Positions 10,619 to 22,611 of a stretch of 64,000 nt of DNA are shown piece by piece. The DNA comes from Gigaspora margarita. Taxonomy: Eukaryota; Glomeromycota; Glomeromycetes; Diversisporales; Gigasporaceae. Each line of letters starts with the position of its first letter. Position 1 is the stretch's first letter. Location of the stretch: the NCBI GenBank assembly GCA_009809945.1, contig WTPW01000705.1:18992-82991 (forward strand), given 5' to 3'. A model generated the notes under the pieces. The model was not told the DNA's origin. It did not search any database and saw only the letters and a program-made list of their open reading frames with translations. The translations under genes were made by a program, and so were the position numbers.

Positions 10619-11744
10619 ATCAACTCTTTTCAATAATCACTTGTAACCAAAATTACCAAAACTTTTTTTTTAAAAATTAATACAAACTGAAAACAAACTA
10701 CAAGATACTCTAATAAGATGGCACCTATTCTTTGAAGATAGAATTCATTGACTAACTGCTAATAGTTTCAGAATTTATCACTTACTGTAGAAGAGTGGTA
10801 CTTATCATTTAGAGGTAGAGGTTATAGACTGCCTGCTAACAAGCTTAGAGTTTATCACCCACTAGAAAGATAAAGTGTATATTTGGTGATCTACTAGAAG
10901 TAGAAGTGTATATTTATTTATAGAAAAAAATAAAAAGAACCACTCTCTTTTACAACCTGCAAGTGAACCTCTGGGCCTCCTTTAGACTTTTCAAAATTTC
11001 AAAAAAGTAGGCATTTTGGTTTTACACACTCCAAAAAACTGGCAGTGTTTACTCTTTTCAAATCAGGGCTATGCTTATTTAATTTGAATCGGCATCATAA
11101 GTGAAGCATTCAGTAGTGTAACAGTAAATGATATATCAGAGGTGTCTTGGATAGATGTAAAAATTTCACATGATACTAAATTAGCATTTTTGTTTTCTTT
11201 GTATTTTTTTTATATATATTTTTTTTGTTTTATCACATATAATACTTTGGTAGCGGTACTACATAGTATTATATAATTTTTATAGTTTAGATAATTAGTT
11301 CTGCAATTATTAAGATTAGTTTTTTTTCTTTGTTTTTTTATTTTGTTTCTTTTTCTTTTGTTGTAATTGGGCTTTCGTATAGGTTGAGTAGCTTTTTCCT
11401 TTTTTACCTCCTTTTTTTTTTTATTGCATTTGTTTTTCTTGTTGGTGAATAGATAAAATCATTTTACCGAGGAAGCAAAGTAAGAAGAATTTAAAGAAAA
11501 TAAGCAATCTTGATAAGATTTAGTAGCAAACTAACAGTGATTGGTAGTACCTTGCAGTGAGTTGTAGGTCCACTTATAAGTAAAAATGCTACCAAGCAAA
11601 TCATACTTAGCGGACTTTATATAGCACAAGTGAGTCTTTATTAAAAAAAGAAGGGTTCTTATTGGCAGCCAAGAAATAAGAGTGATGTAGGATGATTACA
11701 ATTTTTTTATAATAAAGGCAGAATTGCTAGTTTAAAAAAAAATA
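10619..11744 (+). mobile_element. Poly(A) retroposon RP, copy 2 (older)
   Basis: Collinear with copy 1, including the internal tandem repeat (about 10720 and 10798), the segment around CAAGTGAACCTCTGG and the end AATAAAGGCAGAATTGC plus A-tail. Flanks AATATTAAGAA and AATATCAAGAA are a probable duplication. Most CpG sites of copy 1 appear here as TpG or CpA, e.g. TGTCGTTTAG against TATCATTTAG. Confidence 0.7.
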
Positions 11745-12011
11745 AAAAAAAATATCAAGAAAAATATATATATATGATTTTAAATTATTGCTAATACATC
11801 AAAATAAATAACTAATAAATTAATATAGACTCAAAATTTAAATAAATAGTTGTTTGAAAATACAATATTATAATTTTAAAAAAAAATATTTGATAAAATT
11901 TCTAGTGAAGAAGATATATTTGATAAAAAACACAAAAAAAAAACACAAAAAAAAACAAAAAATACTTAATGCAAATATGTTAAAATTATTTTAATCTAAA
12001 GTTTCTACTTT
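11745..12011. other. A-rich stretch
   Basis: Short intergenic run of A-rich sequence between retroposon copy 2 and hAT fossil 2. Nothing recognised. Confidence 0.5.
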
Positions 12012-12511
12012 AGATAAATACAATAATATGGTTGATAATATATTTGTCAAATGCAATAATTTAGTCAATAATAATGATATATTAGATAAATGTAATAATC
12101 TAATTAATGAATATAAAGATATTCTAATTAATAAATATAAAAATAACCTAGTTGATAAATACAAAGATAATCTGGTTAATGATGATAATAATAATCTAAT
12201 TAATAATAACCTGGTTATTGAAGATAATCAAAATAATCAAAATAATATACTTTATTCAATCTTACAAAACCAATCCAAAAATATACCAAAAATATCAAAT
12301 TAAAAAAAATAAAGTTAATTCCTATTAGAAAAAGTTAGATTTGGTTTTATTATCAATGTTATAAAGCTGTACTACCCTACAAAACAATTGTAAGTTGTTT
12401 AGTAGAAGTTCATAAAAATAATAATAAAAGTGAATTATATAAAGATTTTATAGAATTAGTAAATAGTTCAATAGAAAATTATATTGGACACTTAACAATA
12501 CAATATAGTAT

Positions 12512-13089
12512 GACTTACGTAACGGAGGACTGTACTAGTGATACAAAGAGAATCAGCAGGAGGAGCAGGAACTAGAGGGTTTAAATAGGTAACTCCCTAG
12601 TAGGGTTCCACAATTTGATTTGATCTTCAAATATTTGAATCAAATATTTGATCAAATTCAAATTCAAATTTGACTATATTTGATTTGATCAAATTCAAAT
12701 CTGGCCAAATTTGATTTGATTTGACAAATATTTGATTTGATTTAAAAATTACTATTAAAAATTCAAATTCAAATCAAATTCAAATTCAAATATTTGAATC
12801 AAATCAAATTCAAATCAGAGTCAATTTGATTTGATCAAATTTAAATTGACCCAATATTTGATTTGAATTGAATTTGAGGAACCCTACCCCCTAGTTGGGT
12901 TGCAAGTATGGCAACTAGTGTAGAACCTTTGGGCGGACTACTTAAATTAGACAACCAAAAGTTGTATATATGGCTAGTTGTATTCTTATCTATGTAACAA
13001 ATGTCTGGGTGCCCCTGGAGGTGCCCATGATCTGAATACTTGAATAAAAGCCTTTCCCCATAGTAGAAACTTTGATATAAAAAAAAAAC
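12512..13089 (+). mobile_element. SINE-1, copy 1, 5'-truncated
   Basis: The 3' part of the SINE described at 46684-47910, ending TTGAATAAAAGCC, then AACTTTGATAT and poly(A). Target duplication ACAATATAGTAT at 12500-12511 and 13090-13101. It lies in hAT fossil 2 and has itself received MITE B at 12601-12886. Confidence 0.85.
12601..12886. mobile_element. hAT-type MITE B, copy 2
   Basis: 286 bp, TAGGGTTCC...GGAACCCTA. Eight-bp duplication CTCCCTAG/CCCCCTAG (one change). The uninterrupted site is visible in the SINE copy at 27680-27700 (AACCCTCTAGTTGGG), which confirms the insertion. Confidence 0.92.
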
Positions 13090-13696
13090 ACAATATAGTA
13101 TTATAGAAAGTTTATATAATAAAAAAATAAAACAATTTTTATTTTCACAAATTCAAATTGATAAAATAATTTATAGTAATTCAGAACATAAGCATTGTTT
13201 AGATCAAAAATTTGTTGAACTTTTTAATTAAGGATCAACAACTATTAAAATTCAAAATAATGAGGATTTTAAAGATTTTATTGCAAAATTTGATCAATCA
13301 TACCAATTTTTAAGTAAAAGATATTGCTTACATTGTTTTCTGAAGCATATAAAATATTAAACAATTATTACTAGATATATTTAAAAAAAATTATATTATG
13401 CTTACTAACCTGTGATTTATAAACTAGATATAATAAATTACAATACTTGAGTATAACTTGTTTGTACATTGATACCAATTTTCAATTACAAAAAAACTAT
13501 TCTTTCTTTTACTTATTTTCTTTATCTACATACTAGCGAAATTATTGCTAAAGCATTAAATTCAATTATTAATAAATAGAATCTTAGTAATAAAGTTTTT
13601 TTAATTATTACAGATAATAGTAGTAATATGATTAAAGCATTAGATTTAATACAAGATATAATTTGTATTCTATGTACAGTACATACTTTCCAGTTA

Positions 13697-13851
13697 GAGC
13701 TGTGTCATTAATCACCTGATTATTTTTTATTAGAGACCTATCTCCTTTCCCTCCTTTTTAATATAAATTTGGTCAGGTTCCTATATATAATTTCAACATT
13801 TTTTACCTCTCCTCCCCTCCTAAAAAATTACCTAATTTTTGTCACTCCTCT
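13697..13851 (+). mobile_element. TA MITE G, copy 2, borders proved by host frame
   Basis: 155 bp starting GAGCTGTGTCATTAATCACC. It sits between hAT residues HTFQL and VVKKGLL; removing it with one TA leaves an uninterrupted reading of that conserved block, fixing TA as the target duplication. Confidence 0.85.
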
Positions 13852-14227
13852 TAGTTGTTAAAAAAGGTCTTTTAGAAATAGAAAATTTAGTTAAATGTGC
13901 AAAAAAACTTATGCTATACTTCACTACTCCCAAACAAACTCAATAGCTTTTGAAAGTTCAAAAAAAATTTAGTAATCATTTTGAAATTCTAACTTTTATA
14001 TATTCAAATATAAATTGTTACAGATGATTATAAAATTGAATATTAGTTTAAAATTTTTTCTTTAAATTATAACTTTTTCTTTATAGCATTTTTTAATTAC
14101 TAAATAAAAGTTTTTTTAAATTTAATTAGAACCTTTCTCAAAATGATTATGATTATATATAATTGCTAATGTGCTAACAAAATAGAATTCTTTTTATTTT
14201 GCTTAGCAATAGCTAATTAAAATTTGA

Positions 14228-15180
14228 AATATCAGTAATACAATTTGTCACACAGATCATGTGTGTAAATTTTTTAATTATGAGTCAAATAATGATGCAC
14301 CTAAATTTCATATATAAAATTTGAGTAAAATTTGTTTTCTTAACTTATTTAGCAAGAAGAAGCTATCTGTTTAATTTCTGGGTATGAGTTTGCAATTTCT
14401 CTAGTATTAGAAGGTTCTTTTTATAAAATTTTAAAAGTGGTTTATAATAAAATTGCAACTAATTGTACTAATAAAGTTAGCCAATTTTTTGACAATTTTT
14501 ACTATTTGTTTATAAGTGATATATATTATTTTACCAAATTAGGATGTCGTCTAAAGCAGAGTAGTATCATGTAACAATTGGTCAATCAAATTATCATATT
14601 TTGATGATCTTTGGTGAAGCAAACAAAAAAGAAAAGCGAAAACCTTGAAAAATACAAAAAATTGCAGTCTAAACCTACTTTGGTGTTTTAATTAAAAATG
14701 TCAAGAAGACAATTTTGCTTATATATTATAGTTCAAAACTTCTCTAACCCAGACTTAAGATAACTCTAACCCTAAAGTTAATTTGATAAAATATAATATA
14801 AAAATCTACTCTGCTTTAGACGTCACTCAAATTAGGCAATTAGGACCATCAACTGAATTGAAAACAAAATCGTCTAATTTGATAAAATAATATGCATCAC
14901 TTATAAACAAATAGTAAAAATCGTCAAAAAATTGGCTAACTTCATTAGCACAATTAGTTGCAATTTTATTATAAACCACCTTTAAAATTTTATAAGAAGA
15001 ACCTTCTAATGCTAGAGAAATCATAGACTTATACTCAGAAATTAAACAGATAGCTTCTTCTTGCTAAATAAGTCAAGAAAACAAAATTGGCCCAACTTTT
15101 ACATAAGAAATTTAGGTGCATTACTCATTTGACTTATAATTAAAAAATTTACACTTGACATATCATGTTACTAATATAAT
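14228..15180. repeat. Inverted duplication with 345-bp arms
   Basis: Left arm 14228-14560 and right arm 14815-15180 are diverged inverted copies (ACTTATTTAGCAAGAAGAAGC in both). The inner sequence is bounded by GTCTAAAGCAGAGTAG and its complement. The right arm keeps a minus-strand frame of about 65 residues (LEGSSYKILKVVYNK) that I cannot assign. The spacer (about 14640-14760) resembles 33350-33460. Confidence 0.65.
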
Positions 15181-15357
15181 TGGTCCTATGATTATAACTA
15201 TTCTTAGATAAAGATATTCAAAAAGAAGCTATACAATTAAAAAAATTAATCTTACTAATACTGAGTATGAGGCTATAACAAGTTTTATTTCAATACTTGA
15301 ACCATTTACAAAGACTACTGATTATTAGGAGGTAGTAAATATTTAACAATAAACTTT

Positions 15358-16587
15358 GGGAATTATTTTTATACCCCCACATTTATTATACCCCTTGCAG
15401 ATTTAACTTTTTTTTAAAATTTGAACAAAGATATCTTAGTAACTACTAGATCAAATTTAGTAAACTTTTTTCTTTTACATTCTATGGATTCATAGAATTC
15501 AAATAAAATAAAGTTTATTGAATTTGGTCCAATATTTGCTGAGATACCTTTGCTCAAAGTTTGAAAAAAATCAAAACGTCTATCAAAACAAACTATACAA
15601 AATTTACTTTAAACTTTGAGCAAAGATATCTCTGCAACTACTAAGCCAAATTTAATGAACTTTTTTTGTTTAAATTCTATGAATCTATAGAATTAAAATA
15701 AAAAAATTATAGAATTTATCTTAATAATTACATAGTTATCTTCACTCAAATTTTCAAAAAAAATCTAAAATATCTATCAAAACAGAAGCTATACCAAAAT
15801 TTTTTCAAAACTTTAAGTAAAGATATCTTAGCAACTATCAAGTCAAATTCAATAAATTTTTTTATTTGAATTCTATGAATTTTTTAGAATTCAAATAGAA
15901 AAAATTTACTGAATTTAACTTGGTGATTGCTAAGATATCTTCACTTAAAGTTTTGAAAAAATTTTGCCACATTAATAAAAGTTTTGGATTTTTTTTGAAA
16001 ATTTAAGTGAAGATAACTCTGTAATTATTAAGATAAATTCTATAAATTTTTTTATTTTAATTCTATAGATACATAGTATTCAAACAAAAAAAAGTTCATT
16101 AAATTTGGTTTAGTAGTTGCAGAGATATCTCCGCTCAAAGTTTAAAGTAAATTTTGTATAGTTGTTTTGATAGACATTTTGATTTTTTTCAAATTTTGAG
16201 CAAAGATATCTCAGCAACTACTAGATCAAATTCAATAAATCTTTTTTTATTTGAATTCTATGAATCTATAGAATGTAAAAAAAAAAAGTTTACTAAATTT
16301 AATCTGGTAGTTACTAAGATATCAGGACCCCAAAATATACATAGATAGGTCAGATATGAGTTTGCTTATTTTTGAGGTTTTTTATACAGATCTTTTCCAT
16401 TTATAGTAATTTTTTTGCTTATTTTTGAAGCTTTTTCTGCAGATCTTTCCTTTTTTAGTAACCCTATAATTAACCTGACCTATCTATGTATATTTCGGGG
16501 TCCTGAATATCTTTGCTTAAATTTTAAAAAAACATCAAATCTGCAATCAGTATGAATAATAAATATGGGGTATAAAAAATAACCTCC
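15358..16587. mobile_element. 1.2-kb foldback element of palindromic units
   Basis: Ends GGGAATTATTTTTATACCCC and GGGGTATAAAAAATAACC, flanked by TAAACTTT/TAAGTTTT (possible diverged 8-bp duplication) within hAT fossil 2. The interior is four or more palindromic units pairing AAGATATCT...ACTAGATCAAATT with inverse copies around TTCTATGAATCTATAGAAT. MITE A is nested at 16324. Confidence 0.7.
16324..16504 (+). mobile_element. hAT-type MITE A, copy 4
   Basis: 181 bp, AGGACCCC...GGGGTCCT. It interrupts one palindromic unit of the surrounding foldback; flanks AAGATATC and GAATATCT are a worn target duplication. Confidence 0.85.
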
Positions 16588-17200
16588 TAAGTTTTATATA
16601 TAGTGCAATTAAGGGTAGAGTTAACGTAATAGGGCAAATTAGTATAGATCATTGCTAAATTTTTTTATTTATGATAAAATTAATAAGACGCCATATTTAT
16701 ATATATAAAATAAGCCACAATATATAAATATTGGGCAATATAATTACTAAAAATTATTTAAAAGTTATAAATAGCTAGTAAGAAAAGCCATAAAAGTCGA
16801 TTCCAAATTTTTGGATGAAACACAGATTTTTGGGTGAAACATTATGCAGTATATCGATCATTTTGGAATTTTATTCGTATACTAAAACATATTTTTACAG
16901 TTCATAATATATAAATACTAAATTGTTTCATGTAGATATATATCGGGCATAAGAAAATAAAGTATATATATGCATTTAACGAAGATACTTTGCGTGTATA
17001 GGTGTACCACACGTAATATGTAATATCGCAGTAATGTTCTAGAATATTCAAGAATACAAAAATGATGATCACTTGATGATCATGTGGTACCAAAAATTTA
17101 GCCACATTTTGCTTATAATCATTGATATAATTTAACTCTATCCTTAAAGCGATTCTAATAGTTTTATAATTATTGATAATTTTGTAGTTTGATAAATAAA
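16588..17200. other. Unexplained AT-rich segment in hAT fossil 2
   Basis: Some CpG remains (CGCGCCATAT-free but TACGTA and ACGAAG words). A minus frame of 112 residues is low-complexity isoleucine/tyrosine-rich and matches nothing I know. It may be a further insertion, because hAT coding similarity resumes near 17250. Confidence 0.35.
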
Positions 17201-17749
17201 TTATGATGATGATGAAAGTGGTTTTAATGATAATGATCAAACAGATAATAAATTAAATATTTTTTATGTTTGTACAAATATTGAAAAAAGAATAAGAATA
17301 GCATTGTACAATGCTATTATATTATTAACAAGTACTACCTGAAGAATGATATTGACTATATTACTATATCCTCAATACAAAACATTGAGTTTTACTTCTC
17401 TAGAACTTACAATTTATTGTATAAAGTATATAGATAGCAACAAAATCAAATAGATATATTATCTATTAAACAATCACTATTATCTACAAACAAATTATTA
17501 GCTACTATGTTTTAATCAAATAATATATATATGAATAAAATTTCTAACTATATTGAAATGCCAGAAAGTTTCTTATAATTAATATTCATTTGAGTGGTAA
17601 AAAAGTAATCAAAATTGTTTTCTGGTTCTAGCTTATTTGGTATAGAAATATTTGACTATTTTAGTTACTTTAACATTTAGTAAAAAGCTATTTAGTAAAG
17701 TCAAAAATATTATATCTATTAAAAAAGCAAATCTTTTACCTATTACACC

Positions 17750-17986
17750 CATAGATACCACCAAAATTGATTTTTGAAAAATGCCTATTTTGGGTTTTGT
17801 AAAATAAATTAAAAATTTTTATAAGGAAGAGCAAATAAAATTTATATATTTATATTCCTTATAATTTCATTTATTCAAAAAAAAAATCAAAAAATTTTGG
17901 GTTTTGAGTAAAATAGATCAAAAACATTTTCAGGAAAATTTTAATTTTGGATCCCAAAACCCAAAATAATTTTGTCACCATGTATA
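17750..17986. mobile_element. hAT-type MITE, TSD ATTACACC
   Basis: 237 bp with ends CATAGATACCACCAAAATT and an inverted relative, and a perfect 8-bp duplication ATTACACC at 17742-17749 and 17987-17994. It interrupts the C-terminal hAT block between NLLPIT and TPKHLIFLN, so the insertion is certain. The interior carries GGGTTTTG inverted words. Confidence 0.9.
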
Positions 17987-18140
17987 ATTACACCTAAGCA
18001 TTTGATTTTTTTAAACAAAAATCAGTATGCTGTTAGTAATATTTTTCTAAATAAATTTAAATTACAACAAGAAAATTTTCTTTTAAATACATACATTAAT
18101 AATTTTTTATTTTTAGAACAAAACTGTATTAAAGTGAATA

Positions 18141-18622
18141 AGTAGTATATATTTTTTTTAGATAAGAATACTTTATTTATAATATATATATACATATATA
18201 TTTTTTTAAGTATTATTTTATATTATTTATAAGTTAACTTGAATAATATATAATAACTAATCTTTAATTACTTTATATCAAAATCAAAATTTATCAATTA
18301 ATTTAATATATACAAGTGAAAAAGTTGAAAATACATAGTTAGAAATTTTAATATCTATTAATATATTGAGTTAAATTAATTAGATTAATAAATAAGAAAA
18401 TTACTACTTATCACAGTAGTAATCATCACTAGTAATTAACATTAAAATGTAAATTAATAAAAAGTATTAGCTAAAATAAAAATTAAAATTTGATTAATAG
18501 CAGGATTAGGGTAAGAACTAAAATGAGGCAGAGCATAGTTTATACCAAAATTTTACAAGAAAATTTTTTTGTTAGAGCCTTAAAGGTAATTTCATAGACA
18601 AAATTTAAAGATACAAATATAT
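18141..18622. other. AT-rich, no feature recognised
   Basis: Over 80 percent A+T with TA-rich runs. Nothing beyond low complexity. Confidence 0.45.
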
Positions 18623-18871
18623 GGGGTGAAGTTAATAGAAAACAGACAAATTGTTTTTATTAACTTTTTTTAAAAGTTTGAATTGAAATATATTATCAAT
18701 TATCAAATCAAATTTAATAAAAATTTTTTTATTTTAATTTTATAACTATATAGATTTAGAATAAAAAAAGTTTTATTAAATTTGGTTTGATAATTGTTAG
18801 GATATTTTGATCTAAAGTTTAAAAAACTTTTACTTAAAAAATATTTGCCTGCTTTCTATTGACCTCCTCCC
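18623..18871. mobile_element. Foldback MITE N, copy 3 (diverged)
   Basis: About 250 bp, ends GGGGTGAAGTTAATAGAAAA and TTTCTATTGACCTCC. Same plan as 48555-48798 and 49837-50082: outer inverted ends plus an inner palindrome around AATTTTATAACTATATAG. Confidence 0.7.
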
Positions 18872-19105
18872 ATATACTGGTAATGATCACCATGGTGATA
18901 AATAGCAAACTTCAATAAATAATAAACCTTTTATTAAAGATTTTTTTTCTAAACTAATTCTGGTCAAATACAGGCTTTAAAAGATTTTGAAACAAATATA
19001 TCAAATAAGTCAGGTATTATTGAATTATATATAATTAAAATTTTTTTCTTACTTGATTTATGCAAATTTTTTGAATTAGATATTAGAAAAAGGGTGTTAT
19101 TTTAT

Positions 19106-19312
19106 AGAGACATGTCTCCATGGAGACCCTTTATATAAATAGCCAATCAAAATTAAGCATGTGACTAGATAATATGTTGCTTCTTATTGGCCAATTAAAA
19201 TTTTCTACTAACTTTTTAACTTTTATAATACAAAAACACAAATGAAAATTTTCTAACCCTAAATATGATTGGCTGTTATATGTAGGGTCGCCATGGAGAC
19301 ATGTCTCCATAT
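19106..19312. mobile_element. TA MITE with GAGACATGTCTCCATGG ends
   Basis: About 205 bp. Inverted ends of some 40 bp start GAGACATGTCTCCATGGAGA, themselves palindromic, then AGCCAATCA. TA on both sides. Single copy. Confidence 0.75.
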
Positions 19313-19727
19313 ACAATTTTCTTTAGAAAAATTATATATATACTGCAATTGTTATATACAATGAATTATACATGGCACTTTTAATAAAATATAATTCTGG
19401 TTATTTGTTAATCATTTATTTTGAACTGGTAAATTTTTTAAAATTATAAAACTTTTTAATTCTTATATGAAATTATAACTGCAAAATTATATCTTGCAAA
19501 AAATGATAACCTATATATAACATATCTATAAAGTGTTATATCTGAATATAACTATTATTCTTTTATTCTAATAGGGTATAAAACTGGTTATTAGATTTTA
19601 TTAAAAGGTATAACCTTTTGAGTAAAGAGTTAACCAAGTACAAATACTACTTGTAATAACATCCTATTAATACCATGCATATGATGTATCTGTATCAAAA
19701 ATAATTATTCTATTTTTAAAACTAATA

Positions 19728-20090
19728 CAGTCAGACCTCTCTAAATGCAACCTCTCTAAATGTATAACCTCTCTAAATGCATAGCTTGACTAGGACCCCG
19801 AAATATACATAGATAGGTCAGGTATGAGTTTGCTTATTTTTGAGATTTTTTATGCAGATCTTTTCTATTTATAGTAATTTTTTTGCTTATTTTTGAAGTT
19901 TTTTCTGTAGATCTTTCCTTTTTTAGTAACCCTATAATTAACCTGACCTATCTATATATATTTTGGGGTTCTGCTTGACTTGGTTCAAACTCATATGTTA
20001 CTTATAGATTTTACTTCTCTAAATGCAATACCTTTCTAAATACAACATTTTTTATTGGCCCTTTGCTATATATTTAGAGAGATCTAACTA
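19728..20090 (+). mobile_element. pogo-like TA MITE T2, copy 1, with nested MITE A
   Basis: Ends CAGTCAGACCTCTCTAAATG and ATTTAGAGAGATCTAACTA, flanked by TA. Repeats CCTCTCTAAATGCA. Without the nested MITE at 19792-19972 it is only about 175 bp. Relatives: 57714-58055 and 59468-59661. Confidence 0.82.
19792..19972 (+). mobile_element. hAT-type MITE A, copy 5, TSD GCTTGACT
   Basis: 181 bp with perfect 8-bp duplication GCTTGACT at 19784-19791 and 19973-19980, nested in the T2 element. This is the best preserved copy. Confidence 0.93.
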
Positions 20091-20096
20091 TATTTA

Positions 20097-20345
20097 AAGA
20101 ATTTGCCAAGAAATTGTAAATTATTTTTTTAGTTAAAAATTTTTTTAAAAATTCAATATTTTTAGCTTATAAGCAATATAAACTTTTTGTTTTATAATAT
20201 AATACAAATAATACAAAAATATAATTCAATTTTTAATTATTATTATATTAAATTATATTTAAATCTTTTAAATAATTAAAAAAGTATATTAGTAATATAT
20301 TTATAGTAATTATACAGGCAAATTTGGCTTTAAACTTCTATATAT
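20097..20345 (+). mobile_element. Palindrome-ended element P, partial old copy
   Basis: Matches the 3' part of 54222-55103 (AATTTGCCAAGA.ATTGTAAATTATTTTTTTAG, split as AATTTGCCAAGAAATTG and TAAATTATTTTTTTAG; ATTTATAGTAATTAT.CAGG). Ends at ACAGGCAAATTTGGCTTTA with a degraded terminal palindrome. Confidence 0.65.
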
Positions 20346-20754
20346 TAAGGAATTCAAAATTTTTTTGTAATTAAAAAACAACTAAATTAGTCTCTATTTT
20401 AACTAACTAACAATTAAATATTTATGATCTTAATTATTTTAAGCTTCTATATTAATAAAAATGATTTTAATTACTTTATATATTTATATAGAGAATATAA
20501 TTTCCAAACTTATTAAAACTCTTGTAGATCCTCATTAACAAAACAAAGGCAAAAAGAAAAAACTTTTCTATAACAATATCTAAAAATTCTATTAAATAAA
20601 TTAATATTTGACCCCTAAATAAACCTGCTTAATATAAAATGCTAATCTAAAAAAGATGAAAATTTTACAAAAAGTTTGCTACCTGACCAACTAGAAGCAA
20701 TTAACTCAAAAAGAGCCAAAAAAAGTTTTTTTTACCTTATAGCAACAATTTAAT
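20346..20754. other. AT-rich, no feature recognised
   Basis: No coding signal or repeat structure beyond low complexity. Confidence 0.4.
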
Positions 20755-21704
20755 AAAATATTTTAGCAATTTTTTATATATTTCAGTTTTATATAACCTT
20801 GTGTACCTCAATTCAGACTGACCAATAAAATTATTCAGTTTATTTTATAATATACTATGTAGATCATTTTAATTTTTTAAAAATATTTTTAAATTTGATT
20901 GAATATATTTTGAAACCCACCTAACCAAATTCAATCAACTTTTATTTCTTTGAATTTTATAGCATTACACAATTAAAATAAAAAAAGTTGATCAAATTTG
21001 GTCAGGTGGGTACAAAGATATCTTCAATTAAATTTTGAAAACAAAATTTGCTGCAGTTATATTTGATATAAATTAAAATTTTACAAAAATTTAATTGAAA
21101 ATATCTTGAAACCCACCTAACCAAATTCAATCAACTTTTTTCTCTTTGAATTCTATAGTTTTTTACAAATAAAATAAAAAAGATGATCAAATTTGGTCAG
21201 GTAGGTACCAAGATAACTTTGATCAAATTTTGTAAACAATTTTTGCCACAGCTTAGAGAGCTTCCAGAAATTATGTAATAAAAATTTTACCCTACCCACC
21301 CACACCTGATACTCTATTAGCCAATCAAATTTTATATTTTTTAAAATTTATTTATATGTTTCAATTTATGAAATTGATAATAACTATTGCTCTACTGAAC
21401 CGATTTGATGATTTAACTACCAAAATGTTCGTCTTGCTGAGATGATTCTAACAAGCCAAAATTGTTAAAATCTAATTACAGGATCCCAAAATTGTTCAAG
21501 TTTTGTGTAATTTTAATAGAAATTTTTTTAGAATCACTAAGTAAATTTTTTTAATATTGAATAACTTTTGATCCACTGACCTATTTTGGATAATTTAACT
21601 ACCAAAATGTTTGTCTCAGTGAGACGATTCTAACAAGCCCAAAATTGCTAAATTCTAAAATTACTAGATTCCAAGATTGATAAAGATTTTATTGTTTGTC
21701 TGAC
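20755..21704 (+). mobile_element. Palindromic-unit element J, copy 1
   Basis: Collinear with 51160-53696: it starts near GCAATTTTTTATATATTTCAG, then ACCTTGTG.ACCTCAAT, two palindromic units of about 170 bp (AACCCACCTAACCAAATTCAA against TTGGTCAGGTGGGTAC), then two modules with GTCTCAGTGAGACGATT. Copy 2 has more palindromic units. Class unknown; self-complementary and non-coding. Confidence 0.65.
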
Positions 21705-21854
21705 AATACAAATATTTATTGAACTTGACAAAATATTTGTTTCGATTTGAAAATATTTAATAAAAATTACAAATAAATTTGATTTGATTTGATTTGATTA
21801 AATCAAATTCAAATATGTCTAATATTCAATTCGATTCGACTTTAAGGAACCCTA
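21705..21854. mobile_element. hAT-type MITE B, partial copy 4
   Basis: Right end AAGGAACCCTA with AATTTGATTTGATTTGATT interior; the left end is missing or absorbed in element J. Confidence 0.6.
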
Positions 21855-22611
21855 AACAGTACCAAAATGATGAAAGTTCAGAATCTCACATTTTATAAAT
21901 AATAATACCACTAACTAAGTACAGAAAAGTTATTAGTTCAAGCTAAAAAAGAATAAAATAGAAAAAAAAGCAACCAACAGAACCACTTATCTCACAAGAT
22001 TAGTTATAAATCTCTAATATTTGGTATTCTTCAAGAACTAGTTCCAATCTTCTACTGGGTTTTCTAGTAAAACAAACTTGTAAAAGAAAGAAAGAATTTA
22101 AAATAAGAAAAATAAAACAAGCAAACAATAAAAAAAATTTTATAGGATCCCAGTTTCAGGAAGCAAAAAAAGAAAAAAAAAACCTATTTATAAGATTCTA
22201 ATTCTAACAACAAAAGAAAGTTAGTACAAGTTCAACACAGGCAGTAGGAACACCAGACCAGTAACGTAATATCAGCACTAGTAATATAATGACAGCACTG
22301 GCATCAATTAAATCCTGTAATAGAAAGAAAAAAAGTTAGTTAACTAAAACAATAAAAGCGAAAAAATAACATAGAAAAAAAACTGATGATCAATATCTGG
22401 TATGATATAAATTATAAATCTTAATAATAAAAAATGTAAATCCAAAAATTTGCATATGGGCAGATTTGACTCCAATGTGATTATTGCAAATCTCATGCTA
22501 ATTGGTTGATTTATGTAATACACTATTAAAATTTGGAGCTTTGTAAAAATAATATAGCTTTTTATAAATATTATAGTTTGAAATTTTATATTTTATATTT
22601 ATATTAAATAA
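21855..22611. other. AT-rich stretch, no gene recognised
   Basis: Contains purine-rich runs (AAGAAAGAAAG) and CAGCACTAGTAATATAATGACAGCA-like internal repetition around 22265-22300. No domain-bearing frame. Confidence 0.45.

Larger units (their letters stand above)
12012..18140 (+). pseudogene. hAT-superfamily transposase fossil 2, split by nested insertions
   Basis: Plus-strand pieces in hAT order: an Asn-rich N-terminal frame (12028-12303); ITDNSSNMIKALDL (about 13604-13650); CTVHTFQL (ending 13696), resumed by KKGLLEIENLVKCAKKLML at about 13866-13920 and TTPKQTQ; NTEYEAITSFISILEPF (about 15255-15310), then LGGSKYLTINF after a frame change; YPQYKTLSFTSLE near 17375; and SIKKANLLP near 17720, resumed by HLIFLNKNQ near 18000, the hAT dimerisation tail. 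Many stops and frame changes: dead. Insertions: a SINE at 12512-13089, TA MITE at 13697-13851, inverted duplication at 14228-15180, foldback at 15358-16587 and a hAT MITE at 17750-17986. Assignment is firm for the core motifs; 16588-17200 is unexplained. Confidence 0.8.
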
